From DASUNP01 sp963728545 (GTDB lineage: Bacteria > Acidobacteriota > Blastocatellia > UBA7656), in assembly GCA_963728545.1 (NCBI GenBank), contig CAVSKO010000002.1, positions 4,712,001-4,776,000 on the forward strand: a DNA stretch of 64,000 nt, read 5' to 3'. The notes beneath the pieces are model-generated. The model made no database searches, had not been told where the DNA came from, and saw nothing but the letters and a program-made list of their open reading frames with translations. The stretch's first letter is position 1. Every line of letters begins with the position of its first letter. The translations under genes and the position numbers were made by a program. Of this stretch, positions 45,854 through 53,635 are shown piece after piece.

Positions 45854-46329
45854 TTCGTGCCTCCTTTCATCATCTGCGCGGCTTTCGTGATGGCGGCAAT
45901 AATGCGCGGATAGGTTCCGCAGCGGCAAACATTGCCCTCCATGAAGCGGATGATTTCGGCTTCGCCAGGATCGGGCGTTTTGTTCAGCAACGCGACGCCG
46001 GACATAATCATTCCCGACGTGCAATACGCGCACTGCAAAGCATCGGCTTCGAGGAAAGCTTGTTGCAGTGGGTGCAGCCGCCCATTCTTTTCGACGCCTT
46101 CAATGGTGGTGATCGGCTTACCGGCAACCGTGCCGACTTTGGTGATGCACGACCTGACGGGATTGCCGCCAATCAGCACCGTGCAAGCGCCGCACTGGCC
46201 TTCGCCGCAACCGTACTTGCTGCCGGTCAGGTCGAGGTCATCGCGCAAGATGCTGAGCAGGCTCTTGTCTGCGTCAACCTCCACGCGATGCGTGGTTCCG
46301 TTCACGTTGAGTTCTCTGATTGTGATCAT
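45850..46329 (-). CDS. Two-[2Fe-2S] subunit of molybdopterin oxidoreductase (IorA-like)
   Basis: 159 residues from the ATG at 46329. The N-terminal plant-type ferredoxin cluster is GCGEGQCGACTVL plus an earlier Cys; the C-terminal helical cluster is CAYCTSGMIM and CRCGTYPRI. All eight Cys are present. The gene is upstream of and coupled to the IorB-like subunit (ATGA overlap). It carries electrons from Mo to an outside acceptor. GAGGTG precedes the ATG; the upstream in-frame ATG at 46365 only adds an odd leader. Confidence 0.92.
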   Translation of the reverse strand: MITIRELNVNGTTHRVEVDADKSLLSILRDDLDLTGSKYGCGEGQCGACTVLIGGNPVRSCITKVGTVAGKPITTIEGVEKNGRLHPLQQAFLEADALQCAYCTSGMIMSGVALLNKTPDPGEAEIIRFMEGNVCRCGTYPRIIAAITKAAQMMKGGTK

Positions 46330-46744
46330 AAGACACCTCAAGAGGTAAAGCATCGAGCGTCGCAATCATCCGGTTGACGGCGCTCCAGGTTAGATAGAAC
46401 CGCGCGAGATTGGGACAATGTGTGGTCGAAGCCGGAATCAGGATAGGACGCGGATGAACGCGGAAAGACGGATTGACACAGAGATGATCGGGCCGGTTTG
46501 CCTATACGTGTTTATCCGCGTGCTATTTCTGTATTTCGCAATAGACTCAATGCCCCAACCTCATGGGTTATTGATCGTGACAGCGCGACCGCGCTCGCCC
46601 GCATTGGGCGTTGATTCGGGTTAGCGGCATTCACGGTCAAGCATGTTGATTGAAAGATCGTCTCCACACCTTAACAGTATAATCAGCTTTGCCGGATTCA
46701 TCCATCACGCCCGCAAAGGCTTTATGGCGTAATCGCTTGTTGGT
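46330..46744. other. 415-bp intergenic region
   Basis: Region between the IorA start and the first cassette ORF. It shows imperfect complementarity between CGCGGATGAACGCGGA (46449-46464) and TTTATCCGCG (46510-46519), but no clear promoter or gene. An attC-like or attI-like site before the first cassette was looked for and not found. Confidence 0.4.
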
Positions 46745-47449
46745 ATGCAGCCTCTCGCGGAGGCTCTCCGATCTCAGTTCCCTCAGAATCGGCAACCCGA
46801 TGCCAAGCAAATCATGGCGGCAATGTGGTCGCTTGTAGCACAAGGACTAGCTTACATCAACTTTAGACAACCTAGCCCGGATAATTGGTACCTGCGTCTT
46901 ACGGATCAAGGATTAGCTGCAATCTCTGATAAAGAAATGAATCCTGACAATTCTGGCGAATATATTAACAGGCTCCAGAGAAGTATACCGGATGCAGAGC
47001 CTACTATATTACAGTATGCTCGTGAAGCATTGGTGTCCTACAACAATAGATGCTATCTTGCGAGTGCAGTTATGCTAGGCGTAGCATCAGAGGCTGCATT
47101 CTTGGAGTTGGCAAATTCTTTTGGAAATTGGCTACCTGCCGGGCAAAGAAAAAAGTTCTTGGAAATTATAAACAATCCACAAGGGAACTATATTGCCAAG
47201 TTTGGCGAATTCCGAAAGAGAATTGAACCCTTGAAAGCAAATATTCCAGATGAGCTTTCTGATGGAATGTCATTGACCTTTGATTCCGTTTTGGACTTAC
47301 TCAGAATATATCGAAATGATGCGGGGCATCCAACAGGCAAAAAAATAAGCCGTGATGATGCTTTTATTAACTTACAAATGTTTGCCCGATACTTACAACG
47401 GCTGTACTCGTTTAAGCGCTTTTTTGATTCGGCTCGCAGTACGCCATAA
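46745..47449 (+). CDS. Cassette ORF 1, hypothetical protein
   Basis: 234 residues. It begins directly after an in-frame stop (TAA at 46728-46730) and has no strong Shine-Dalgarno; the N-terminus may be cut by the cassette boundary. The N-terminal part has a winged-helix-like stretch (LAEALRSQF..AAMWSLVAQGLAYINF). The C-terminal two thirds are helical (CYLASAVMLGVASEAAFLEL, then a YRNDAGHPTGKK end recalling DUF4145-type proteins linked to nucleic acids or restriction). More AT-rich than iorAB. An attC-like site follows 4 bp after the stop (47453). Confidence 0.68.
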   Translation: MQPLAEALRSQFPQNRQPDAKQIMAAMWSLVAQGLAYINFRQPSPDNWYLRLTDQGLAAISDKEMNPDNSGEYINRLQRSIPDAEPTILQYAREALVSYNNRCYLASAVMLGVASEAAFLELANSFGNWLPAGQRKKFLEIINNPQGNYIAKFGEFRKRIEPLKANIPDELSDGMSLTFDSVLDLLRIYRNDAGHPTGKKISRDDAFINLQMFARYLQRLYSFKRFFDSARSTP

Positions 47450-47452
47450 AAC

Positions 47453-47546
47453 GTCTAACAACGGGATGGACCGGAAGCGCGCGAAGCGAGTTTTGAATGT
47501 TTTCATTGAGTGCCGCTCGCGCGCCCGGTCATCCCAACCGTTATGC
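47453..47546 (+). repeat. attC-like site C (94 bp)
   Basis: Outer boxes GTCTAAC (47453-47459) and GTTATGC (47540-47546). Inner arm L'' GGGATGGACCGG pairs with L' CCGGTCATCCC over all 11 bp if one G is left unpaired, the extrahelical base of true attC sites. GCGCGCGAAGCG and GCTCGCGCGC form the next stem. It lies between two ORFs on the same strand. Confidence 0.75.
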
Positions 47547-47581
47547 GGTTCTGAGAGTAACGTCTTCAAGGAGAAGTCTAT

Positions 47582-48001
47582 ATGAAAATAATATTTCTAA
47601 CCCTGGCAGCGTTTCTTTGTTTCTTATGTTCGACTACACTTTGTCAAACGAACCCTTCAAGTTTATCCAAAGGTGTGATGATCGTTGAGGATACAACCAT
47701 CTTCCCGAAAAAATTCGTGGAGCTATATAAGAAAGCAAGAAGAGGAGATAGTCGTGTATGGGCTGTAGGGATGAGAGTACCGGATGGCCATCACCCCAAG
47801 ATTGATATAATCATCGAAAAGTATGGCAAACCAGATCAAGTATTAGAGGAGGAATGGTGGGGGATGAAGGCTACACCTGATGGGGAACCGATGCAAACCC
47901 CCATGCTTGTCTACTGCTATGGGCGGTTCTTCTTGGGTGTTCTCAAAGACGATGTGGAAAAGAGAGTCGTCTTCGTTCTTAGAGATAAGGGCCAGAAGTA
48001 G
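47582..48001 (+). CDS. Cassette ORF 2, small secreted protein
   Basis: 139 residues with a signal peptide (IIFLTLAAFLCFLCSTTLC; the cysteine may be lipidated or mark cleavage). The mature part (PKKFVELYKKARRGDSRVW, then GKPDQVLEEEWWGM) has no recognised family. An A-rich leader with weak GGAG precedes the ATG. It sits exactly between attC-like sites C and D, which is the cassette arrangement. AT-richer than the host core genes. Confidence 0.7.
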   Translation: MKIIFLTLAAFLCFLCSTTLCQTNPSSLSKGVMIVEDTTIFPKKFVELYKKARRGDSRVWAVGMRVPDGHHPKIDIIIEKYGKPDQVLEEEWWGMKATPDGEPMQTPMLVYCYGRFFLGVLKDDVEKRVVFVLRDKGQK

Positions 48002-48037
48002 GATGCTTGTGCGAAAAGAATATCCGCAAGAAGAACC

Positions 48038-48129
48038 GCCTAACAAGCGCATGCAGCGGAGGCCGCGAAGCGAGATTCGCATGTTAGAATCAGCACGGCT
48101 CGCGGCTCCGATAATGCGTGTCGTTGGGC
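48038..48129 (+). repeat. attC-like site D (92 bp)
   Basis: Outer boxes GCCTAAC (48038-48044) and GTTGGGC (48123-48129). L'' GCATGCAGCGG pairs with L' CCGATAATGC at 8 of 10 positions when the G at the fifth position is extrahelical. The central stem GGCCGCGA / TCGCGGCT is well conserved. Confidence 0.72.
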
Positions 48130-48156
48130 GTCGGAAGACTACGATATTGGGAGAGT

Positions 48157-49071
48157 ATGATGATTTCGAGAAGGCAATATCACTGTCGTACCCTTACAAT
48201 AGCAATCGCACTGAGCACAATGGCTTTCGCCGGATCATTACCAGAAGGGCGTCCGAATAACACTATCGCCCAATCCCAGTCATCTGTGGTTGAGCCTAAT
48301 GACGCGACGAAGACTCGACTGCAAAATATAATCAAGAGGATTCTGGCCGCCTGGGACAAAGCTGATGTCGTCTGTCTGGGCGAAGACCACGGCAGCAAGA
48401 ACGATTCTGATCTGCGCATCGCATTGATCGAACACCCCGACTTCGTCCGCAAGGTAAATGCGATCATTGTCGAGTTCGCTGACACGCTTCATCAGGACCT
48501 ACTGGATCGGCTAGCCCTTGAAGGCGAAGACATCCCGCGCGAGCAATTGCGTGTAGTCTGGAAGGATACAAGCGGGAAGGCGGTCTGGGAGTCACCCATA
48601 TACGAAGACTTCTTGAAAGCTGTGCGAAGGGTTAATCTCGCATTACCAAGGAATAGACGCGTGCGCTTAATTGCCGGGGACAATTCTACTGAGAGGAATC
48701 GGGGGCGGTTTATCCGAGAGGCAGTCAGCCGCGAGATATTAGACAAGGGGTTGAAAGGGCTGGCCGTCTATGGCTCAGGGCACTGCGAATGCCGAGGCGG
48801 GGGCTTTCCTGGAGAGTTGGAGAGCAAGTACCCAGGAAAGATATGGGCTGCCTTCAACTTCTACAATGTTGAAGAAGGACGCCGAGAATTTAGTCTAGGA
48901 GACGAGCCAAAGCTAATCCCGATAACCGGCACAGAGAAGGCAAAGATACCCGCCGGTAAGATGTTCTTCTTGGGAAGGTATAACGATCCGGCGACTCTGG
49001 GCGACATCGTCAATGCCATTGTCTATTACGGCGGCGTCAGGGATGTCAAAGTCCCTCCAGACAAACGTTAG
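48157..49071 (+). CDS. Cassette ORF 3, secreted Tiki/ChaN/erythromycin-esterase-like protein
   Basis: About 304 residues from the ATG at 48157 (or 48160); GGGAG precedes. A signal-like segment (TLTIAIALSTMAFA) is followed by WDKADVVCLGEDHGSKNDSD and IIVEFADTLHQDLLDRL, matching the core GEDHGS/ExxD pattern of the ChaN-like and erythromycin esterase-like fold. The C-terminal part keeps GLAVYGSGHCECRGGG (His/Cys near the expected metal or active region). Activity unknown. It starts 28 bp after attC-like site D and ends 14 bp before a truncated site. Confidence 0.7.
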   Translation: MMISRRQYHCRTLTIAIALSTMAFAGSLPEGRPNNTIAQSQSSVVEPNDATKTRLQNIIKRILAAWDKADVVCLGEDHGSKNDSDLRIALIEHPDFVRKVNAIIVEFADTLHQDLLDRLALEGEDIPREQLRVVWKDTSGKAVWESPIYEDFLKAVRRVNLALPRNRRVRLIAGDNSTERNRGRFIREAVSREILDKGLKGLAVYGSGHCECRGGGFPGELESKYPGKIWAAFNFYNVEEGRREFSLGDEPKLIPITGTEKAKIPAGKMFFLGRYNDPATLGDIVNAIVYYGGVRDVKVPPDKR

Positions 49072-49084
49072 TCTTCGCGCCGCC

Positions 49085-49140
49085 ACCCAACAAATGGTTG
49101 GACCGAAGCCGCCGAAGCGGATTTGTTACGCTTTAACCAT
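49085..49140 (+). repeat. Truncated attC-like site E
   Basis: ACCCAAC (49085-49091), then AAATGGTTGGACCG and AAGCCGCCGAAGCGG follow the left-half pattern of the other sites. The expected right half is not found; the sequence ends in AACCATTATTGG directly at the next, opposite-strand gene. The cassette array is broken here. Confidence 0.5.
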
Positions 49141-49376
49141 TATTGGCCACCACACACATACTCACAATTCTCTTCCAGACAGGTGGCGTAAAGATAATTA
49201 CAAAGTGAGAGGGGCCTGCCTGCTTGAATACAAGCCACCTTGTCCTCCGCACATGCGGTGTAGCAGTCTTGACATGCATCGAATGCCCTTACTTTGCTGC
49301 CGTTCTGTGGCATTAATCCGGTTGCCAGCAGCATTAGAAACAGCAATAGGAAACCGAGACGGATTCTCTTATTCAT
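49140..49376 (-). CDS. Small Cys-rich secreted protein
   Basis: 78 residues. A signal peptide (LGFLLLFLMLLATGLMPQNG) is followed by a mature segment with eight Cys in about 45 residues: CQDCYTACAEDKVAC, then CNYLYATCLEENCEYVC. GAGGAG lies 6 nt before the ATG. The C-x2-C-x3-C-type spacing is like that of 56515-56763. No family is recognised; possibly a secreted peptide or a metal-binding protein. It is on the strand opposite to the cassette ORFs. Confidence 0.68.
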   Translation of the reverse strand: MNKRIRLGFLLLFLMLLATGLMPQNGSKVRAFDACQDCYTACAEDKVACIQAGRPLSLCNYLYATCLEENCEYVCGGQ

Positions 49377-49477
49377 TTTTTTCTCCTCTTAGCCTTGGGA
49401 ACTGTTAACGGTTTGCCTTTAGACACAGGGCAGCAAATTACGGGAAGGCATTCTATTCCTGAACTGGTTACTTGTAA

Positions 49478-49981
49478 AGTACATTACAGCACCACTGGAC
49501 GGCAGTAAACCATAAGCCGGTTATTCGCGGGACCGATATGGGAATATGGCGGCGCGTGCGGTTATTACCTTTTACGGTCTGCATACCTGAAGACGAGCAG
49601 GATAAGGCGCTACCTGCTAGATTGCGCGAAGAGTTACCCGGCTTACTCGCTTGGGCCGTCGAGGGCTGTCTGAAGTGGCAGCGCGAAGGCTTAGGCATTC
49701 CCGATGCCGTAAAGGATGCGACGAATGCCTACAAGGATGAAATGGATGTTATAGGCCAGTTTATATTTGAGTGTTGCGTTGTGACTGAGTCCGCAACTGT
49801 GCGCTCAAGTAATCTTTTTGAGGCTTGGAGGCAATGGGCGCAATCGAACGGCGAAGCGGAGAAATCCCAAAGGTGGTTTACCGATGTCTTAGCCGAAAAG
49901 GGTTATCAGAAGAAGACTCGAAACACGGGAGCCTGGTGGATGGGGATCGGGCTGCGGGCTGAAAGCGATGGTGAATCGTGA
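49478..49981 (+). pseudogene. Phage/P4-type primase-helicase (D5) C-terminal fragment
   Basis: An open frame from 49478 reads HWTAVNHKPVIRGTDMGIWR then RVRLLPFTVCIPEDEQD and LLAWAVEGCLKWQREGL, the sensor and C-terminal region of D5-type phage primase-helicases (NHKPxIxGTDxGIWRR). The Walker motifs upstream are missing. The frame runs into and slightly overlaps the integrase remnant. It is a leftover of a prophage or P4-like satellite. Confidence 0.85.
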
Positions 49982-50749
49982 GCTTCAATTGCTCTCGCGT
50001 ATGTTTAGCCTTGCAGTCGAAAGGGGATTGATTAAAGCCAATCCTTGTCGAGGCATCAAGTTGTGTAGTGTGGGCAATGTAGTAGTCAAATATCTAACAG
50101 AAGACCAGCAAGAGCGGTTAAAACCTTTCCTCACAAGCATCTGTTGGATATTCTGACAATTGACCTCTACACAGGTATGCGGCGCACCGAGCTTCTGTCA
50201 CTTCACACGTCTCAGATAGATTTCATTCGCGGTGAGATAATTCTGATAAAGACCAAGAGCGGCAGGGCGCGCACAGTTCCTATCCATCCTGATATTCGCC
50301 CGATCCTTCAAAGGTTGTGCAATAACGCCGGGCCAAACGTCGAGAATTCAAAGACAGGCAAGCCCATAACGGACATCAAAACGGCTTGGCGTTCGGCTCT
50401 GCGGGATGCGGGTATTCCTCACATTCCCTTTCACTGCGCAGGTCGCCACACGTTCGGCACACGGGCAGCGGAAGGGGGAGCAAGCCCAAAGGATATTCAG
50501 GAGATAATGGGGCACGCCAGTATCACGACTACGATGCGTTATGTTCACGCCACAGATCAGGGCAAGCGCCGAACCGTTGATGCGGTAGTGAGAGGGAGGA
50601 TAAGGGATATAGCGCCGACGCTCGAAATTAGTGGCAGAAGAGAAAAGGGCAGCCGGTTAAGGCCACCCTTCGGTTTGGCTAATATGTTGAGAACTAAAGA
50701 GAACTTGGTAGCGGGGGGGAGCCTTGAACTCCCGACCTTGGGGTTATGA
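49968..50749 (+). pseudogene. Tyrosine integrase, N-terminally truncated and frameshifted
   Basis: Frame 1 (VNRELQLLSRMFSLAVERGLI) resembles the middle of a phage integrase with no N-terminal domain. Near 50120-50140 the frame shifts; frame 2 has R in LYTGMRRTELLSL, H-x-x-R in HCAGRHTFGT, IMGHASITTTMRYVHATD with the nucleophile Y. The last codons translate the tRNA-Met fragment (VAGGSLELPTLGL). The primase fragment joins immediately upstream: a deletion fused them. All catalytic residues remain, but the protein cannot be full length. Confidence 0.85.
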
Positions 50750-50755
50750 ATCCTA
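50709..50755 (-). repeat. 3' half of tRNA-Met(CAU), att remnant copy 2
   Basis: Minus strand: TTCATAA anticodon loop, T-arm GGGAG-TTCAAGG-CTCCC and an acceptor 3' strand CCCGCTACCA that still includes CCA. It differs from the copy at 43331 by one substitution and one G. The integrase remnant's C-terminus overlaps it. The 5' half of the tRNA is absent here, and no intact tRNA-Met is in the window. Confidence 0.75.
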
Positions 50756-51451
50756 AAGAAAAGCCGCCCTTCTAATCCTATCTGAGTCTATTTCGTTCGA
50801 TTTTAAGGAGTCAGCAGCCAGTCGGTTCACCGTGAAAGTATGTCTGATTCCGTGTAGTTCTATGTGAGCCTGCCTCACAGCATAGGCAGAGATTTCAGCA
50901 ATCATAATTGAGTTAAGGCCGCCTGCGCGATGTAAAAGCGAGATATACCGTGCGAAATGAAGCGAGCAGGACACTCGCAAGACGAACGAAGATTTTAGGT
51001 TTGCCCCTGATGGTGATTGCCGTGAGGGAAGATAACCAGACGGGGCAAAGCGGGGCAGCTAGTCCAATCGCCTGTGACGGCTGCCCCAGTATGATTCGCT
51101 GTTTACATCGGAAGAAAGCTCGTTTCGCATATCGTGAGGCGATGAAGGCGCTCGGTAGTATGTGGGTAAAGCTCAAGATCAACGATGATGCAAACAGGCG
51201 AATTGAATTCCCCCTCGTTCTGTGATATATCGCACCTAGCTATGTAGCGCCATTCCACTGCGCGTTTGATTCTATACTGTTTTTGAATTGTTTAAATTGC
51301 GGTTTGCGTCTACAGATTGCGGGAGGCAGTGTCGCTTCCGGCATCAACGAGCGCATCTAAACGAGTCTCATCAGGACTCGGAGTGTGACCTTGCTAAATC
51401 TTATCGATAATGAACCACTAAAGTTCATTCATCCCGAAAGGAGTGCTCACC
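50756..51451. other. 696-bp intergenic region before the repeat protein
   Basis: It contains a second copy of the flank repeat AAGCGAGC-AGGACACTCGC (50960-50978). A stem-loop CGAGTC-N7-GACTCG is near 51361-51380, and AATGAAC-CACTAAA-GTTCATT at 51409-51430 lies just upstream of the Shine-Dalgarno. A 91-codon plus-strand ORF at 50950-51225 has no recognisable family and starts inside the repeat, so I do not call it a gene. Confidence 0.5.
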
Positions 51452-53452
51452 ATGTCCATTTTTATTACCCTAATCAACTCCTCATTAACTACCACTATCC
51501 TAGTGCTGATACTATTAATCGGTACGGCGCGAGCACAGACGACAGCGTTCGCTTATCAAGGCCAGTTGACAGATGGCGGCTCCCCGGCTAATGGCATCTA
51601 CGACATGCAGTTCAAGCTGTTCGACACGGCCACCGTTGGCACAGGCATCCAACAAGGCTCGACCCTTACCAATTCGTCTGTACAGGTGACAAATGGCGCT
51701 TTTGCTGTAGCGTTGGATTTCGGAGCATCAGTATTTACCGGCGCACCAAGGTTCTTGGAGATAGGTGTGCGCACTGCGGGAGATTCCAACCTTTACACGA
51801 TACTTGACCCCCGCCAAACGATTACCTCAACACCTTACACGATTCGTAGTTTGAGCGCAGCTAATGCCGATTCAGCAACGAATGCCACGCAGCTAGGCGG
51901 AATCGCGCCGGGCGGCTTTATACAGAATACTGTGACGCAGCAAGCAGAGGGGAACTTCAATATTGGGGGCAACGGTACGCTTGGTGGAACACTCAACGCC
52001 AATGCTGTCAATGTCGCTACGCAGTACGATATCAACGGCAGTTGCGTTCTTAGCGTACTGGGAACGAACAACATATTTGTAGGTGCTGGCGCTGGCCAAT
52101 CTAATACAACAGGTGGGGAGAATTCCTTCTTCGGGAGTAATACGGGTTTTTCCAACACGGATGGGTTCAGAAACTCCTTCTTTGGAACCCGCGCTGGCCG
52201 ATCCAACGTAACAGGAGCCAACAACGCTTTCTTCGGGGCCGATGCAGGCCAAGCAAATACAATAGGCACCTTCAATTCCTTTGTCGGAGCTAACGCCGGC
52301 CGTGCCAACACAACTGGTACTAGTAACGCTTTTTTGGGATTCGGTTCAGGTTTTTCCAACACAACAGGCAACAGCAACTCCTTCTTCGGAGGCTTCGCCG
52401 GCCAACTTAATACAACTGGCTCCGCGAACTCTTTCTTTGGCCTCGATGCCGGCCTTTCCAACATAACGGGCTCTAACAACTCTTTTTTCGGCACTGGTGC
52501 TGGCGAATCCAACACGGCCTCTAACAACTCCTTCTTCGGGCGCCAGTCTGGTCGATCCAATACGACGGGCTCTGGCAACTCTTTCTTCGGGGCCTTTGCT
52601 GGCTTATTCAACACGGCCTCTGACAATTCCTTCTTTGGAGGGTTTGCTGGCCAATCCAACACAACAGGTTTCAGCAATTCGTTCTTCGGACGCAACGCCG
52701 GTACCAATAACACGACAGGTGACAGCAACTCCTTTTTCGGGGCAAACGCCGGGCAGTCCAACACGAGTGGGAGTTTAAACTCTTTCTTCGGATTCCAATC
52801 CGGTTTCTCTAACACGACCGGCACCGGCAATTCTTTCTTCGGAATATCGGCAGGGGTAAACAACACGGCGGGGTATGAGAATTCCTTCTTCGGATACGCT
52901 GCTGGTCAAGGGACGACGGACGGTCATGACAACGCTTTCTTCGGAACCAGTGTCGGCACAAGTAACACGAGCGGATATGACAACGCCTTCTTCGGGACAG
53001 AGGCCGGTTTTTCCAATACAACAGGATTTAACAATGCGTTCTTCGGAAATTATTCGGGGCATTCTAATACAACTGGTGTCGGCAACTCTTTCTTCGGAAT
53101 CGGTGCTGGCTCAGCAAGCACTGAGGAAAATTTCAACACATTTATCGGGGCGGAGGCGAATGGTTCTAAGGGTACAAGTAGTTCGACCGCGATAGGGTAT
53201 CAGGCTTATGTAACCCAGAATAATAGTCTGGTGCTTGGCAGCATCAGTGGCTTCAACAATGCAATAGCAGACACAAGCGTGGGTATAGGTACGCCAGCTC
53301 CTAAGACCAGGCTGCATGTAGCCGGGGGCAAAATCTACATAGAAGCTAGCGGGCAAGGTATCATCCTTAAATCTCCGAACGCGAGTTGCTTTGAGGTCAC
53401 CGTTAACGACACGGGAGTACTAACGACTGTACTTGTTCCATGCCCGAACTGA
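51452..53452 (+). CDS. Secreted beta-repeat protein with about 21 NSFFG repeats of 17 residues
   Basis: About 666 residues. A signal segment (LTTTILVLILLIGTARAQ) leads to an N-terminal domain (FAYQGQLTDGGSPANGIYDM) that is common in secreted proteins of these bacteria. From about residue 190 to 565 lies an array of mostly 17-residue repeats, N-S/A-F-F-G-x-x-A-G-x-S-N-T-T-G-x-x, encoded by 51-bp DNA repeats; two units are one residue short (NTASN, NTASD). The periodic pattern fits a left-handed beta-roll like trimeric adhesin heads. The C-terminus (VGIGTPAPKTRLHVAGG) resembles tail-fibre-type ends. GGAG is 9 nt before the ATG. Probable surface or extracellular adhesin; a hairpin follows (53459-53485). 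Confidence 0.82.
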   Translation: MSIFITLINSSLTTTILVLILLIGTARAQTTAFAYQGQLTDGGSPANGIYDMQFKLFDTATVGTGIQQGSTLTNSSVQVTNGAFAVALDFGASVFTGAPRFLEIGVRTAGDSNLYTILDPRQTITSTPYTIRSLSAANADSATNATQLGGIAPGGFIQNTVTQQAEGNFNIGGNGTLGGTLNANAVNVATQYDINGSCVLSVLGTNNIFVGAGAGQSNTTGGENSFFGSNTGFSNTDGFRNSFFGTRAGRSNVTGANNAFFGADAGQANTIGTFNSFVGANAGRANTTGTSNAFLGFGSGFSNTTGNSNSFFGGFAGQLNTTGSANSFFGLDAGLSNITGSNNSFFGTGAGESNTASNNSFFGRQSGRSNTTGSGNSFFGAFAGLFNTASDNSFFGGFAGQSNTTGFSNSFFGRNAGTNNTTGDSNSFFGANAGQSNTSGSLNSFFGFQSGFSNTTGTGNSFFGISAGVNNTAGYENSFFGYAAGQGTTDGHDNAFFGTSVGTSNTSGYDNAFFGTEAGFSNTTGFNNAFFGNYSGHSNTTGVGNSFFGIGAGSASTEENFNTFIGAEANGSKGTSSSTAIGYQAYVTQNNSLVLGSISGFNNAIADTSVGIGTPAPKTRLHVAGGKIYIEASGQGIILKSPNASCFEVTVNDTGVLTTVLVPCPN

Positions 53453-53635
53453 TTAACCGGCCCCTTGGCAATAAAGCAGAGGGCCTGCTCGCATCAGCCC
53501 GATAACTGTAAACCTACCTTAAATCCCGATCACATCCCGCATCAACGCGCCGCCCTCAGACCCCGGCGCGGCCTATTCCGGGTGAGCATTCTATACTGTG
53601 ACTTCTGCCCTAATCACCCGCAAAGATTAAAGCTA

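Noticed and set aside
51835..52866. 343-codon minus-strand ORF rich in Pro/Lys/Glu
   Set aside because: It is the antisense frame of the 51-bp repeats; its repetitive open frame is a by-product of the regular coding pattern.
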